The position numbers and the translations under genes were made by a program. 64,000 nt of DNA, from positions 1-64,000 of the forward strand of contig NZ_DLHA01000061.1 in assembly GCF_002482975.1 (NCBI RefSeq). Direction: 5' to 3'. This document shows, piece by piece, positions 46,301 to 54,802 of this stretch (the first letter of the stretch is position 1; every line of letters starts with the position of its first letter). The notes beneath the pieces are model-generated. The model had not been told where the DNA came from. It did no database searches and was given only the letters and a program-made list of their open reading frames with translations. This stretch comes from Flavobacterium sp. UBA7680. GTDB lineage: Bacteria; Bacteroidota; Bacteroidia; Flavobacteriales; Flavobacteriaceae.

Positions 46301-47875
46301 TATGCATTGAGCGACAGAACGGTTATTGATTTAACGGATGAAAAATTCCTGTTTAGAAATAATCAGTTAACCGATACTAAATACGGAACAAAAGGATTGC
46401 TGAACGGAACAATTGAGCATCATAATTTTGGAGACTGGAAATTAGATTTAACCATAACTTCAAAACGATTATTGGCACTTGATACTAAAGACAGTGAAGA
46501 TGCAGCGTATTTTGGAACGGCATTTATAAATGGAACTGCCAGTATAAAAGGTCCAACACAAAGTCTGTTTATTAAGGTAGATGCTAAATCTGAAAAAGGA
46601 ACAGAGGTTAAAATTCCGATTAGTAACGTTCAAAATTCGAGTGAAAGTAACTGGATTCATTTTGTAACGCCAAAAGAAAAATACAATTTATCTAAAGGTA
46701 TTGTAGAGAAAACCAGAGATTATAACGGACTTGAATTAGAGTTTGATTTTGATATTACACCAGATGCGGAGGTTGAAGTAATTCTCGATCGAAATTCCGG
46801 TCACGGTATGAAAGGAAAAGGATACGGATCGTTATTGTTTAAAATCAATACACTGGGTAAATTCAATATGTGGGGAGATTTCCAGGCTTACGAAGGAACG
46901 TATAACTTTAAATACGGAGGTTTAATTGATAAAAAGTTTGCAGTTAAAAAAGGAGGTTCGATTATTTGGGAAGGAAACCCAATGAAAGCACAGCTGAATT
47001 TAGAAGCGGTTTACAGAACTACGGCAAATCCTGCGGTATTATTAGATAATTCCTCTTTCAATAAAAAAGTTCCTGTAGAAGTTGTAATTGGTTTAAGAGG
47101 AGATTTAACGAGTCCTGAACCTAATTTTGATATTCAGTTTCCATCGGTAAGTAATGTTTTAAAATCGGAAATACAATATAAGTTAGATGATAAAGATGTG
47201 CGCCAGACGCAAGCTTTGTATTTGTTATCGACAGGTTCCTTTATGAGTCAGGACGGATTTAATCAAAGTGATTTATCTGGAACATTTGCAGAGACGGCTG
47301 CAAGTTTATTAGGTGGCATTATAAAATCAGATAATGACCTTATTAATATAGATTTGAATTTCGTATCGGCAGACAGAAGAATAGGGCAGGAAGCCGACGG
47401 ACAGTTTGTAGCCAATATTTCATCGCAGATTAATGAACGAATTTCGATAAATGGAAAAGTAGGTGTTCCCGTTGGAGGAGTAAACGAATCGGCGATTGTT
47501 GGAGATATTGAAATTTTATATAGAGTAAATGAAGACGGATCTATGAACCTTCGTTTATTTAATAAAGAAAATGATATTAATTATATAGGACAAGGAATTG
47601 GGTATACGCAAGGAGTTGGTATTTCGTATGAAGTCGATTTTGATACATTCAGCGAACTGGTCAATAAGCTGTTTAAAAGCCACAAACTCGAAAAAGCCAT
47701 AAAAAATTCAGATGAATTTCAGGATTCTAATTTAAATCCGGATTTTGTTAATTTCAACAACAATAAAAAAGAAGCTGAAAAGAATAAAAAGAAATCAGAA
47801 AAAGAAAAAGAGGAGGAAAGCAAACCGAAACCTCAAAACAATAATGAAGGTCTGATTCCTGACAACGATTTCTAA
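43385..47875 (+). CDS. tamB: Translocation and assembly module protein TamB (DUF490)
   Basis: A giant periplasmic protein, at least 1,496 residues, anchored in the inner membrane, with a long repeating beta-strand groove that moves lipid or barrel precursors between membranes. The C-terminal DUF490 domain is clear: GNFMWGDFQAYEGTYNF-like (KFNMWGDFQAYEGTYNFKYGG), VKKGGSIIWEGNPMKAQLNLEAVYRT and KVGVPVGGVNES. The last 60 residues are Lys- and Glu-rich and disordered. The TTG at 43,385 lies inside the membrane helix (LIGLILLLLILAITLSLPVV in full frame). The frame is open back to 43,301 and adds a basic stretch and the first half of the helix, so the true start must be upstream at a non-standard codon. 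Confidence 0.87.
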   Translation: MLILAITLSLPVVQTKIADYITETLNTDFKTNISVDKVAINIFGGVKLKKVLILDHHKKTMIYSDIITTDILSIKRLVDGDLLFGDLRLTGLIFNIKTYKNEDENNINKFIKLFETKEEKKQSGKHFLFTAKNAYIEKGNFSVVDENKRTPQFLDFKKLNAYISDFKLYGPDVTTIIHRFSFQDHRGLYVSNFTGKFSYTKKRIQVDNLTIKTKRSSIYGKAILNYKPGDFLEFTDKVQFNVALDSSSIASNDIRYFYDGLGKNQHFKVRTKIKGTLNNLNLNRLRLTDTNGSKIFGTINFRNLLGSKEQKFSMDGKFDKLISSYDNLVVLLPGVLGKKLPKELKRIGKFNIVGKAKVSTTDLEADFKMATDLGNGKVDLHMNNMDFIDKASYAGNIVLDNFNVGALLDRKDIGRTTLDIDVDGVGFTEKYLNTIVKGDIAKLDYNKYTYSNIVVNGNFKLPYYKGQISVNDPNLSLTFDGLVDLSKRESRYDFHINVENSDLRKLKFISDSISHFKGDAVVQLTGNSIENLQGNIYIKDAVYQNPKATYAFDEVTVSSNFDADRLRTITVNSSDIVEGKIVGKFQFAQLDKLVMNSVGSLYTNYKPFKVKKGQFLRFNFHVYNKVVEMLYPEMKIDSSTVVRGKIDSDLQEFKFGFRSKQISAAKNTFDNIRISIDNKNPLYNAFIELDSIKTPYYKIRDFNLINVTAKDTLFVRSEFKGGDKGQDYFNLDLYHTIDKNKNNIVGIKKSEMKFKDYLWYLNEDAKKDNQIVFDQYFKNFSIDNIVLSHENQKIDLNGVIKGKDYKDLVLNFEDVDINKITPFNSKFVFNGNLNGNINYKQNKDVFQPTASIVVDHLNLNKVDLGTLNFDISGDQSFKKFTINSSIVNGFAESFRANGTIAVENKETFLDLNLKLEGFNLATLGTVGGDVLSNIRGSVSGNAAVVGNLKKPEINGRLYVEKAGMTIPYLNTDYALSDRTVIDLTDEKFLFRNNQLTDTKYGTKGLLNGTIEHHNFGDWKLDLTITSKRLLALDTKDSEDAAYFGTAFINGTASIKGPTQSLFIKVDAKSEKGTEVKIPISNVQNSSESNWIHFVTPKEKYNLSKGIVEKTRDYNGLELEFDFDITPDAEVEVILDRNSGHGMKGKGYGSLLFKINTLGKFNMWGDFQAYEGTYNFKYGGLIDKKFAVKKGGSIIWEGNPMKAQLNLEAVYRTTANPAVLLDNSSFNKKVPVEVVIGLRGDLTSPEPNFDIQFPSVSNVLKSEIQYKLDDKDVRQTQALYLLSTGSFMSQDGFNQSDLSGTFAETAASLLGGIIKSDNDLINIDLNFVSADRRIGQEADGQFVANISSQINERISINGKVGVPVGGVNESAIVGDIEILYRVNEDGSMNLRLFNKENDINYIGQGIGYTQGVGISYEVDFDTFSELVNKLFKSHKLEKAIKNSDEFQDSNLNPDFVNFNNNKKEAEKNKKKSEKEKEEESKPKPQNNNEGLIPDNDF

Positions 47876-48185
47876 CACATTGTTAAAAAAGAGTATAAAA
47901 AAACCATTCGCCGCAACGAATGGTTTTTTTATGCCTAACTTTAGCGCTTTTAGTAAATTTTTGCTAAAGTACTGTTCTTAATATTTTTATAACACTTCAT
48001 TTAGGTATTGTTATTTTTAAAGAATTAATTAAAAAATGGGGTATTTATTATTTTAAATGAAATTTTTGGTATCAAAAAACTTATTAACGAAAACGTTTGA
48101 ATTTAACATATTTTACTAATTTATTATAAACAGAACCCGAAAAGTGCTGAATGTTTGCTAAATTTACAACTTTAATACTTAAATA
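47876..48185. promoter_or_regulatory. Intergenic region before pfkA
   Basis: A 310-base AT-rich region. It holds the tamB terminator at 47,897-47,930 and must hold the pfkA promoter. A TAAATTTA box at about 48,157-48,164, close to the start, resembles TAnnTTTG with one mismatch but lacks a good upstream TTTG. Nothing else was recognised. Confidence 0.45.
47897..47930. terminator. Terminator of the tamB gene
   Basis: A perfect 14-base inverted repeat (left arm 47,897-47,910 ending CCATTCG, right arm 47,917-47,930) with a 6-base loop, preceded by an A tract and ending in seven T. It is 21 bases after the tamB stop. Confidence 0.92.
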
Positions 48186-49172
48186 ATGTCAAAAACAATA
48201 AAAAAAGTAGGTGTTCTTACCTCAGGAGGAGACTCACCAGGAATGAATGCTGCAATACGATCTGTTGTTCGAACATGTGCTTATCATAATATAGAATGCA
48301 TAGGAATTTATAGAGGGTATCAAGGAATGATAGAAGGCGATTTTAAAGAAATGGGCCCTCGAAGCGTTAATAATATTGTAAATAAAGGAGGAACGATCTT
48401 AAAATCAGCTCGTTCTGTTGATTTTAGAACTCCGGAAGGAAGAAAAAAAGCGCACGAAAACCTTTTAAAAGCCGGAATTGATGCTTTAGTAGTTATTGGT
48501 GGAGACGGAAGTTTTACCGGAGGTTTAATTTTCAACTCAGAATATAATTTCCCGGTAATGGGAATTCCTGGTACAATCGATAATGATATTTATGGTACAA
48601 GTTTTACTCTAGGTTACGATACTGCTTTAAATACTGTTGTTGACTGTATTGATAAAATTAGAGATACTGCAAGTTCACATAACCGTTTATTCTTTGTAGA
48701 AGTTATGGGTAGAGATGCAGGTCACATCGCACTTAACGCCGGAATTGGTGCAGGTGCAGAAGAAATCCTTATTCCTGAAGAAGATTTAGGTCTTGACAGA
48801 TTATTAGACTCTCTTCAAAAAAGTAAAGCTTCAGGAAAATCATCAAGTATAGTAGTTATTGCCGAAGGTGATAAAATTGGTAAAAACGTATTCGAATTAA
48901 AAGATTATGTTGAAGCTAATTTACCTGAATATGATGTACGTGTTTCTGTTTTAGGACACATGCAGCGTGGTGGTTCACCATCTTGCTTTGACCGTGTTTT
49001 AGCAAGCCGTCTTGGTGTAAAAGCAGTAGAATCTTTAATTGAAGGAAAATCAAATTATATGGTTGGTCTTAAGGAAGATAAAGTTATTTTAACTCCGCTT
49101 GAACAGGCAATTAAAGGTAAATCTGAAATTGATAGAGAATTATTGAGAGTGTCAGACATTATGTCGACATAA
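48186..49172 (+). CDS. pfkA: 6-phosphofructokinase
   Basis: A 328-residue ATP-dependent kinase making fructose-1,6-bisphosphate, the committed step of glycolysis. The ATP loop is VLTSGGDSPGMNAAIR (residues 10-25), GGDGSFTGG lies at 105-113, the catalytic PGTIDNDIYGT at about 127-137, and VEVMGRDAGHIAL binds the sugar. GGDGS rather than GGDDS marks the ATP-using form. It is followed by gapA after 94 bases on the same strand. Confidence 0.96.
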   Translation: MSKTIKKVGVLTSGGDSPGMNAAIRSVVRTCAYHNIECIGIYRGYQGMIEGDFKEMGPRSVNNIVNKGGTILKSARSVDFRTPEGRKKAHENLLKAGIDALVVIGGDGSFTGGLIFNSEYNFPVMGIPGTIDNDIYGTSFTLGYDTALNTVVDCIDKIRDTASSHNRLFFVEVMGRDAGHIALNAGIGAGAEEILIPEEDLGLDRLLDSLQKSKASGKSSSIVVIAEGDKIGKNVFELKDYVEANLPEYDVRVSVLGHMQRGGSPSCFDRVLASRLGVKAVESLIEGKSNYMVGLKEDKVILTPLEQAIKGKSEIDRELLRVSDIMST

Positions 49173-49266
49173 TTATATATAATAAAGTTTAAAAGAGAAG
49201 AAGTTTATTGTGAGGAAATTAGACTTTGAATTAGTATAATAAAAACAAAAGCAAAAATTTAGTAAA

Positions 49267-50271
49267 ATGTCAAAAGTAAAATTAGGAATAAACGGATTTG
49301 GACGTATCGGAAGAATCGTTTTTAGAGAGTCTTTCAATAGAGATAATGTAGAAGTAGTAGCGATCAACGATTTATTAGATGTAGATCACTTAGCTTACTT
49401 ATTAAAATATGATTCAGTTCACGGTCGTTTCAACGGAACTGTAGAAGTTAAAGAAGGAAAATTGTATGTAAACGGAAGAAATATCCGTATCACTGCAGAA
49501 AGAAATCCTGCTGACTTAAAATGGAATGAAGTTGATGTTGATGTAGTAGCAGAATGTACTGGTATCTTCACAACTATCGAAACTGCAAATGAGCACATTA
49601 AAGGTGGTGCTAAAAAAGTTATCATTTCTGCTCCATCTGCAGATGCTCCAATGTTTGTAATGGGAGTTAACCACGAAACTGCAAAAGCTTCTGATTTAGT
49701 AGTTTCTAACGCTTCTTGTACTACAAACTGTTTAGCTCCATTAGCTAAAGTTATCCACGATAATTTTGAAATCGTTGAAGGTTTAATGACAACTGTTCAC
49801 GCAACTACTTCAACTCAAATGACTGCTGACGGACCTTCTAGAAAAGACTGGAGAGGTGGACGTGCTGCTGCAATTAACATCATTCCTTCTTCAACTGGAG
49901 CTGCAAAAGCGGTTGGAAAAGTAATTCCATCTTTAAATGGAAAATTAACTGGAATGTCTTTCCGTGTACCTACTGCTGACGTTTCTGTAGTTGATTTAAC
50001 TGTAAAAGTTGCTAAAGAAACTTCTTATGAAGAAATTATGGCAGTTTTGAAAAAATCTTCTGAAACTGATTTAAAAGGTATCTTAGGATTTACTGAAGAT
50101 GCAGTTGTATCTCAGGATTTCATTTCTGACAAAAGAACTTCAATCATTGATTCTACTGCAGGAATTGGTTTAAATTCAACTTTCTTCAAATTAGTATCTT
50201 GGTATGATAATGAGTACGGATACTCAAGCAAATTGATCGATTTATCTGTACATATTGCAGGTTTAAAATAA
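49267..50271 (+). CDS. gapA: Glyceraldehyde-3-phosphate dehydrogenase
   Basis: A 334-residue type I GAPDH. NAD loop INGFGRIGR at 8-16, catalytic Cys 151 in SNASCTTNCLAP, and WYDNEYGYSSKLIDL at the end are diagnostic. Codon use is strongly biased to the Flavobacterium highly expressed set (for example GCT, GTT, AAA), as expected for this gene. It converts glyceraldehyde-3-phosphate to 1,3-bisphosphoglycerate. A strong terminator follows. Confidence 0.97.
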   Translation: MSKVKLGINGFGRIGRIVFRESFNRDNVEVVAINDLLDVDHLAYLLKYDSVHGRFNGTVEVKEGKLYVNGRNIRITAERNPADLKWNEVDVDVVAECTGIFTTIETANEHIKGGAKKVIISAPSADAPMFVMGVNHETAKASDLVVSNASCTTNCLAPLAKVIHDNFEIVEGLMTTVHATTSTQMTADGPSRKDWRGGRAAAINIIPSSTGAAKAVGKVIPSLNGKLTGMSFRVPTADVSVVDLTVKVAKETSYEEIMAVLKKSSETDLKGILGFTEDAVVSQDFISDKRTSIIDSTAGIGLNSTFFKLVSWYDNEYGYSSKLIDLSVHIAGLK

Positions 50272-50287
50272 TATTATATATTTTTAC

Positions 50288-50319
50288 AAAATCCCGTTAT
50301 CACCAAGTAACGGGATTTT
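50288..50319 (+). terminator. Terminator of gapA
   Basis: A perfect 12-base stem (AAAATCCCGTTA at 50,288-50,299, complement at 50,308-50,319) with an 8-base loop and a T-rich tail, 16 bases after the gapA stop. Confidence 0.92.
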
Positions 50320-50394
50320 CTTATTTTGTTCTGTCTTTAATTAATGTAAAAAACACACTTATTTGAAGAAAAACTAATTCAAAAAACAAAAAAA

Positions 50395-51246
50395 ATGAAA
50401 TTAATAGTTGATAGTGGATCTACTAAAGCCGATTGGATTGCAATTGATGATAATGGAAAAGTATTATTCACGACACAAACCTTAGGATTAAATCCTGAAA
50501 TTCTTGACGAGCCGGAAATCATTTCAAGATTAAACGACCGTTTTGATATTTTACAAAATAAAAAAAATGCAACACATTTGTTCTTTTACGGAGCAGGTTG
50601 TGGAACAGACAGAATGAAAGAATGGTTAAAGCAAATCTTTCAGGAGTATTTTACTAACGCAATTGTTGATGTTCAGGAAGATACTTATGCTGCTGTTTAT
50701 GCAACAACTCCAAAAGGAGAAGAAGCAATCGTATCGATCTTAGGAACTGGTTCAAACTGCAGTTATTTTGATGGAAAAGTATTGCACCAAAAAGTTCAGT
50801 CATTAGGATATATCGTAATGGATGACTGCAGCGGAAACGTTTTTGGAAAAGAATTAATTAGAAAATACTATTTTAATAAAATGCCTAAGGAATTAGCAGT
50901 TGAACTTGAAAAAGAATACGACGTTGATCCTGACTTTATTAAAAACAAATTATATAAAGAAGCTAACCCAAATGCTTATTTAGCAACTTTTGCTAAGTTT
51001 TTAATCAAACATAAAGACACAGAATTCTGCAGAAAAATCATTTTCAAAGGAATGAAATCTTTCGTTAAAAACTACATCAAACAGTTTGATAACTGTAAAG
51101 AAGTTCCTGTGCATTTTGTAGGTTCTATTGCTTTTTATCTGAAAGATGAATTACAAGAAACTTTCGATAAATACGAGCTTAAATTAGGAAACGTGTTAAG
51201 AAGACCAATTGACGGTTTAATTGCTTACCATGTTGCTAACCAATAG
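50395..51246 (+). CDS. BadF/BadG family ATPase, N-acetylglucosamine kinase-like
   Basis: A 283-residue ASKHA kinase. The phosphate-1 motif is MKLIVDSGSTKADWIAID, phosphate-2 is IVSILGTGSNCSYFDG, and MDDCSGNVFGKELI lies in the linker region. Proteins of this length in Bacteroidota are thought to phosphorylate GlcNAc or a similar sugar; the substrate is inferred. Its stop codon lies 11 bases before the methylglyoxal synthase start, so both form one unit after the gapA terminator. Confidence 0.85.
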   Translation: MKLIVDSGSTKADWIAIDDNGKVLFTTQTLGLNPEILDEPEIISRLNDRFDILQNKKNATHLFFYGAGCGTDRMKEWLKQIFQEYFTNAIVDVQEDTYAAVYATTPKGEEAIVSILGTGSNCSYFDGKVLHQKVQSLGYIVMDDCSGNVFGKELIRKYYFNKMPKELAVELEKEYDVDPDFIKNKLYKEANPNAYLATFAKFLIKHKDTEFCRKIIFKGMKSFVKNYIKQFDNCKEVPVHFVGSIAFYLKDELQETFDKYELKLGNVLRRPIDGLIAYHVANQ

Positions 51247-51256
51247 TTCTGGATTT

Positions 51257-51631
51257 ATGGAAATTGCAATTATTGCGCACGACGGTAAAAAAGCAGATTT
51301 GATTGATTTTTTGATTAAAAATGAAGCCATTCTTCATAATGAAAAAATCAGACTTATAGGTACCGGAACAACTGGAGGAAAAGCCGAAGCAGCGGGATTT
51401 AAAACGCAAAGAATGCTTTCTGGACCTTTAGGCGGTGATGCGCAGATTGCAGGCAGAGTAGCGGAAGGAATTACACAAATGGTTTTCTTTTTTAAAGATC
51501 CATTATCAAGTCATCCGCATGAAGCTGATATTAATATGTTAATTCGTGTTTGCGATGTACATAATGTGCCGCTGGCAACAAATGAAGCAACGGCACAATT
51601 ATTATTAGATGCTATTGCACTGCAATTATAG
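51257..51631 (+). CDS. mgsA: Methylglyoxal synthase
   Basis: A 124-residue enzyme turning dihydroxyacetone phosphate into methylglyoxal and phosphate, an overflow exit from glycolysis. I start at ATG 51,257 (MEIAIIAHDGKKADLI); a longer frame overlaps the kinase. Catalytic region: GTGTTGGKAEAAGF binds phosphate, SGPLGGDAQIAGRVAEG holds the catalytic Asp, and FKDPLSSHPHEADI the His. The last 20 bases overlap the end of the convergent ridA gene. Confidence 0.94.
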   Translation: MEIAIIAHDGKKADLIDFLIKNEAILHNEKIRLIGTGTTGGKAEAAGFKTQRMLSGPLGGDAQIAGRVAEGITQMVFFFKDPLSSHPHEADINMLIRVCDVHNVPLATNEATAQLLLDAIALQL

Positions 51632-51992
51632 AGATCTCAACATTTACATTTTTTGGCAGACATGCCACTTGAACCGTTTCACGTGCTGGAGCGGTTTTTT
51701 CGTTAAAATAAGAACCGTAAATAGTGTTAATAGCACCAAAATTGTTCATATCCATAATGAAGATCGTTGCTTTTACAACATTTTCAAAAGTCATATCAGC
51801 CGCTTCTAAAATAGCTGCAATATTCTCCATTACTTGTTTAGTTTCATCATTGATGTTATCAGTAACAAGTTCTCCCGAAGCCGGATTTATAGCAATCTGA
51901 CCAGAAGCATAAAGTGTATTTCCGGATAATACGGCTTGATTATATGGTCCAATAGGAGCCGGAGCCTTTTCTGTAAAGATTATTTTTTTCAT
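51612..51992 (-). CDS. ridA: RidA family enamine/imine deaminase
   Basis: A 126-residue trimeric enzyme that hydrolyses reactive enamines made by PLP enzymes. The signature is PIGPYNQAVLSGNTLYASGQIAINPASGELV, the middle TKQVMENIAAILEAADMTFENVVKATIFI, and the C-terminal Arg region PARETVQVACLPKNVNVEISIIA with the catalytic Arg. It ends 20 bases inside mgsA on the other strand. Confidence 0.95.
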   Translation of the reverse strand: MKKIIFTEKAPAPIGPYNQAVLSGNTLYASGQIAINPASGELVTDNINDETKQVMENIAAILEAADMTFENVVKATIFIMDMNNFGAINTIYGSYFNEKTAPARETVQVACLPKNVNVEISIIAVQ

Positions 51993-52017
51993 GATAAATT
52001 TATTTTAAGTCGACGAA

Positions 52018-54669
52018 TTATCGATTAGAAGTACTGCGTTTGTTCCATTTAATGTCACTCAGCATACCCGATTTAATTCCAATAAAGAAGTTCCAGTTGG
52101 CATTTGGTCCCATCGGATTCCAGTTAAAAGCCATTCTCCAGCTTAACAAATCTCTTTCAAAACGGAATTGAGTAAAAGTAACCCCTTTTTGAACAAAATC
52201 ATAACCGGTAGAAACCCCGCCTTTCCATTTAGGCGTAATATCCATATTGGCAGAAATCATAATAGAATTTCCGGATATTTTATTTTCTCTGGCCGTATTA
52301 GAGTAAGTAAGCGAATACGCCATTGTCATATCCCAAGGAATTTTTGAACTGAAAAACTCGCTTACAACATCTTCATCGCGTTCCGGCTCATTAGCAAACT
52401 GACTATTTCGGCTGTCATTTAAGTCCGTGTTTGTTCCAAATAAGTCGTCATTACGACCACCATTTCGCTGGCTTTGCGTATTTTTTTCTTTTCCGGTTCC
52501 TTTATTCGAGAAAGAATAGTTCATGGTAAGGTTTGCACTAGTCATTCTAAACAAACTTCCACCATTATCAATATTATACTTGTTTATAACATTTCCTGCG
52601 TTGTCGATCGCATAAGGATTTAAAACAGCCCCAAAATTGACATTCATTTTATTGTCAAAAAACTGTGTTCCTCCGCTTACTACAATTGGCTGCCAGGCTA
52701 AAGTCTTTTTACCGTCTGCACTAAAATTATAGCTCGTATTGAAGTTTAAATTGTTCAGCAGCATTATTTTCTTAGGTTCTGTTTTCGTACTGTCCTTGTC
52801 CCTTACTTTGGCTTCAAAAGTGTTGCTTAATGAAAAACCTACAATGTTCGAATTACTTTGCCCAGGCGCGCCATAAATACCATTGGCAAATCGCGAGTAT
52901 TCATCGGTAGAAATTTTACCAGACGCATCAACCGTATAATGCTCGTAATATTGATCAAAACTTGGCGTATACGAATATGTAATACTCGGCCTCATAACGT
53001 GGCGAATCGATTGAATTCTTTTGTCTTCTCCGAAATTAAACGTACCGTAAATAGTAGTACCTAAATTGGTACTTAAATTATACGTTCTGTACGAATCAAA
53101 ACCATTTACTGTTTTATCCTCCACTTTTCCTGCGCTGTCGTCAAAACCTTTTTTAATAGTTTTGGTTACCCAGGTTTCCTGATAGTTTGTCGATGCTCCG
53201 GCACTAAAATACTTGAATACTTTAAAGTTAGTACTTATCGGAATAGAATGCTGCATACCAATTTGTGCATCTCTAAACATTTGAGGTTTAAAAAACAAGG
53301 AATCGTAAGTGGTGATATTGTTTTTACCTGTTACGTTATACTGTAAGTTTATGTTTTTGATAAATCCTTTTTTAACCCCGTCTTTTCCAACAAAAGGATA
53401 AACACGATCAATACTTCCCTGAAGGTTAGGAAGACTCATTTGGATCTGTTCTGTCTGTGTATTTTGCTGATGCGTAGCAGACAACGAAATACGAGAACCC
53501 GGAATGGTATTAAAAGTTTTGTTATATGAAATAGATGAACTTAAGGTATTATTCAAATTTGAACCAACGTTAGCCTGATTAATAGACTGTTTAAAGTACT
53601 TACTGCTACCCATGTTCACAGATGCACTAAAACTTGAGTTAGGATTCGATTTCGTGTCTTTTGAATGTGACCACTGAATATTGTAAATATTTTGTTTAGA
53701 ATAATCAGGATAACCTCTTTCGCTGCTAATTAAATTCTCAAATCGGATATTGACATTTCCTCTATATTTATATCGGGTTGCATAAGCAGATTCAAAACGC
53801 ATGGCGTAACTACCATTGGTATAATAATCTCCCAAAACAGTTAAGTCATAATTATCGCTTAAAGCAAAATAATACCCTCCATTTTGTAAAGAGAAACCTC
53901 TGGTGTTCGAATCGTTATAACTTGGAATAATAATACCCGAAACACTTTTTTCCTGACTCAATGGGAAATAACCATAAGGCAAAGCCAGTGGCGTAGGCAC
54001 ATCAGCAATAACCATTTGCGTTAAACCGGTAACGATTTTTTTTCCGGGAACAAATTTAATTTTGCTTGTTCTAAAGTAGTATTCCGGATTGTCAATATCC
54101 TGCGCCGTTGTGATACGTGCACCTTTTAGATAATAAACAGAGTCATTTTCTTTTTTAGTAACTGCAGCTTTAATATTTAATTCGCCTTGTTTGGTTCTCG
54201 AATTATAAATTAATGCCTTTTTTGTTTTAAAATTAAAACGGATAGAATCAGGCTGTACTTCACTTGCACCTTGTTTAAAGTTAGGGTACTGCACTAAAAC
54301 TCCGGCAGAATCTTTAATTCTTCCGGCATAAACTTCATCCTTTTCATAATTCAAAACAATTATACCAGATTTTAGTTCAACATCTTTATAGTATAATTCA
54401 GCTTCGTTATATAAAGTAATCAGTTTTTTCTTCTGATCGATTTTTGCGTAATCTTTTGCCTTGTATCTAACCTTACCATCCAGGAAAGTCTTGGTTGGTC
54501 TGACAGTATCTAATTTTATAGTGTCACTTTGAGTTATTTGAGGCTTATCTGTTTGTTTTGCAGCTGGTAAAGGCTTTTTTTTAGATTTTATCTCTTGCGA
54601 ATATAAATTACCACATCCCATTGTTAGGAAAAATGATATTAAAACGATATTAAATAAGTTTGTCTGCAA
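52018..54669 (-). CDS. lptD: LPS-assembly outer-membrane protein LptD-like
   Basis: The barrel that places lipopolysaccharide in the outer leaflet. From TTG 54,669 it has 883 residues and a signal peptide (MQTNLFNIVLISFFLTMGCGNLYSQ). An ATG at 54,753 would give 28 more residues but overlaps the divergent promoter and lacks signal-like features. The periplasmic OstA/jelly-roll domain (KLITLYNEAELYYKDVELKSGIIVLNYEKDEVYAG onwards) is followed by the barrel, with TPLALPYGYFPLSQEKSVSGIIIPSYN in the place of the LptD PxxYxPxP... signature and many aromatic barrel strands. This is the Bacteroidota LptD type. Confidence 0.88.
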   Translation of the reverse strand: MQTNLFNIVLISFFLTMGCGNLYSQEIKSKKKPLPAAKQTDKPQITQSDTIKLDTVRPTKTFLDGKVRYKAKDYAKIDQKKKLITLYNEAELYYKDVELKSGIIVLNYEKDEVYAGRIKDSAGVLVQYPNFKQGASEVQPDSIRFNFKTKKALIYNSRTKQGELNIKAAVTKKENDSVYYLKGARITTAQDIDNPEYYFRTSKIKFVPGKKIVTGLTQMVIADVPTPLALPYGYFPLSQEKSVSGIIIPSYNDSNTRGFSLQNGGYYFALSDNYDLTVLGDYYTNGSYAMRFESAYATRYKYRGNVNIRFENLISSERGYPDYSKQNIYNIQWSHSKDTKSNPNSSFSASVNMGSSKYFKQSINQANVGSNLNNTLSSSISYNKTFNTIPGSRISLSATHQQNTQTEQIQMSLPNLQGSIDRVYPFVGKDGVKKGFIKNINLQYNVTGKNNITTYDSLFFKPQMFRDAQIGMQHSIPISTNFKVFKYFSAGASTNYQETWVTKTIKKGFDDSAGKVEDKTVNGFDSYRTYNLSTNLGTTIYGTFNFGEDKRIQSIRHVMRPSITYSYTPSFDQYYEHYTVDASGKISTDEYSRFANGIYGAPGQSNSNIVGFSLSNTFEAKVRDKDSTKTEPKKIMLLNNLNFNTSYNFSADGKKTLAWQPIVVSGGTQFFDNKMNVNFGAVLNPYAIDNAGNVINKYNIDNGGSLFRMTSANLTMNYSFSNKGTGKEKNTQSQRNGGRNDDLFGTNTDLNDSRNSQFANEPERDEDVVSEFFSSKIPWDMTMAYSLTYSNTARENKISGNSIMISANMDITPKWKGGVSTGYDFVQKGVTFTQFRFERDLLSWRMAFNWNPMGPNANWNFFIGIKSGMLSDIKWNKRSTSNR

Positions 54670-54689
54670 AGGTTTAAATGCTATTTTTG
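54659..54689 (+). promoter_or_regulatory. Bacteroidota-type promoter of the amidase gene
   Basis: TTTG at 54,659-54,662, a 19-base spacer and TATTTTTG (TAnnTTTG form) at 54,682-54,689 match the consensus reported for the Bacteroidota primary sigma factor. Transcription would begin near 54,696, about 107 bases before the amidase ATG. The -33 element lies inside the first codons of lptD on the other strand. Confidence 0.7.
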
Positions 54690-54802
54690 TAAAATTATGG
54701 CTTGTTTTTTGACATGTCAAACTTACATATAATTTTTTGGCAAAAATAATCAATTGTAAAAATTATAACAGCTGCGTTTTATTAAAATTAACTTTAGGAT
54801 TT

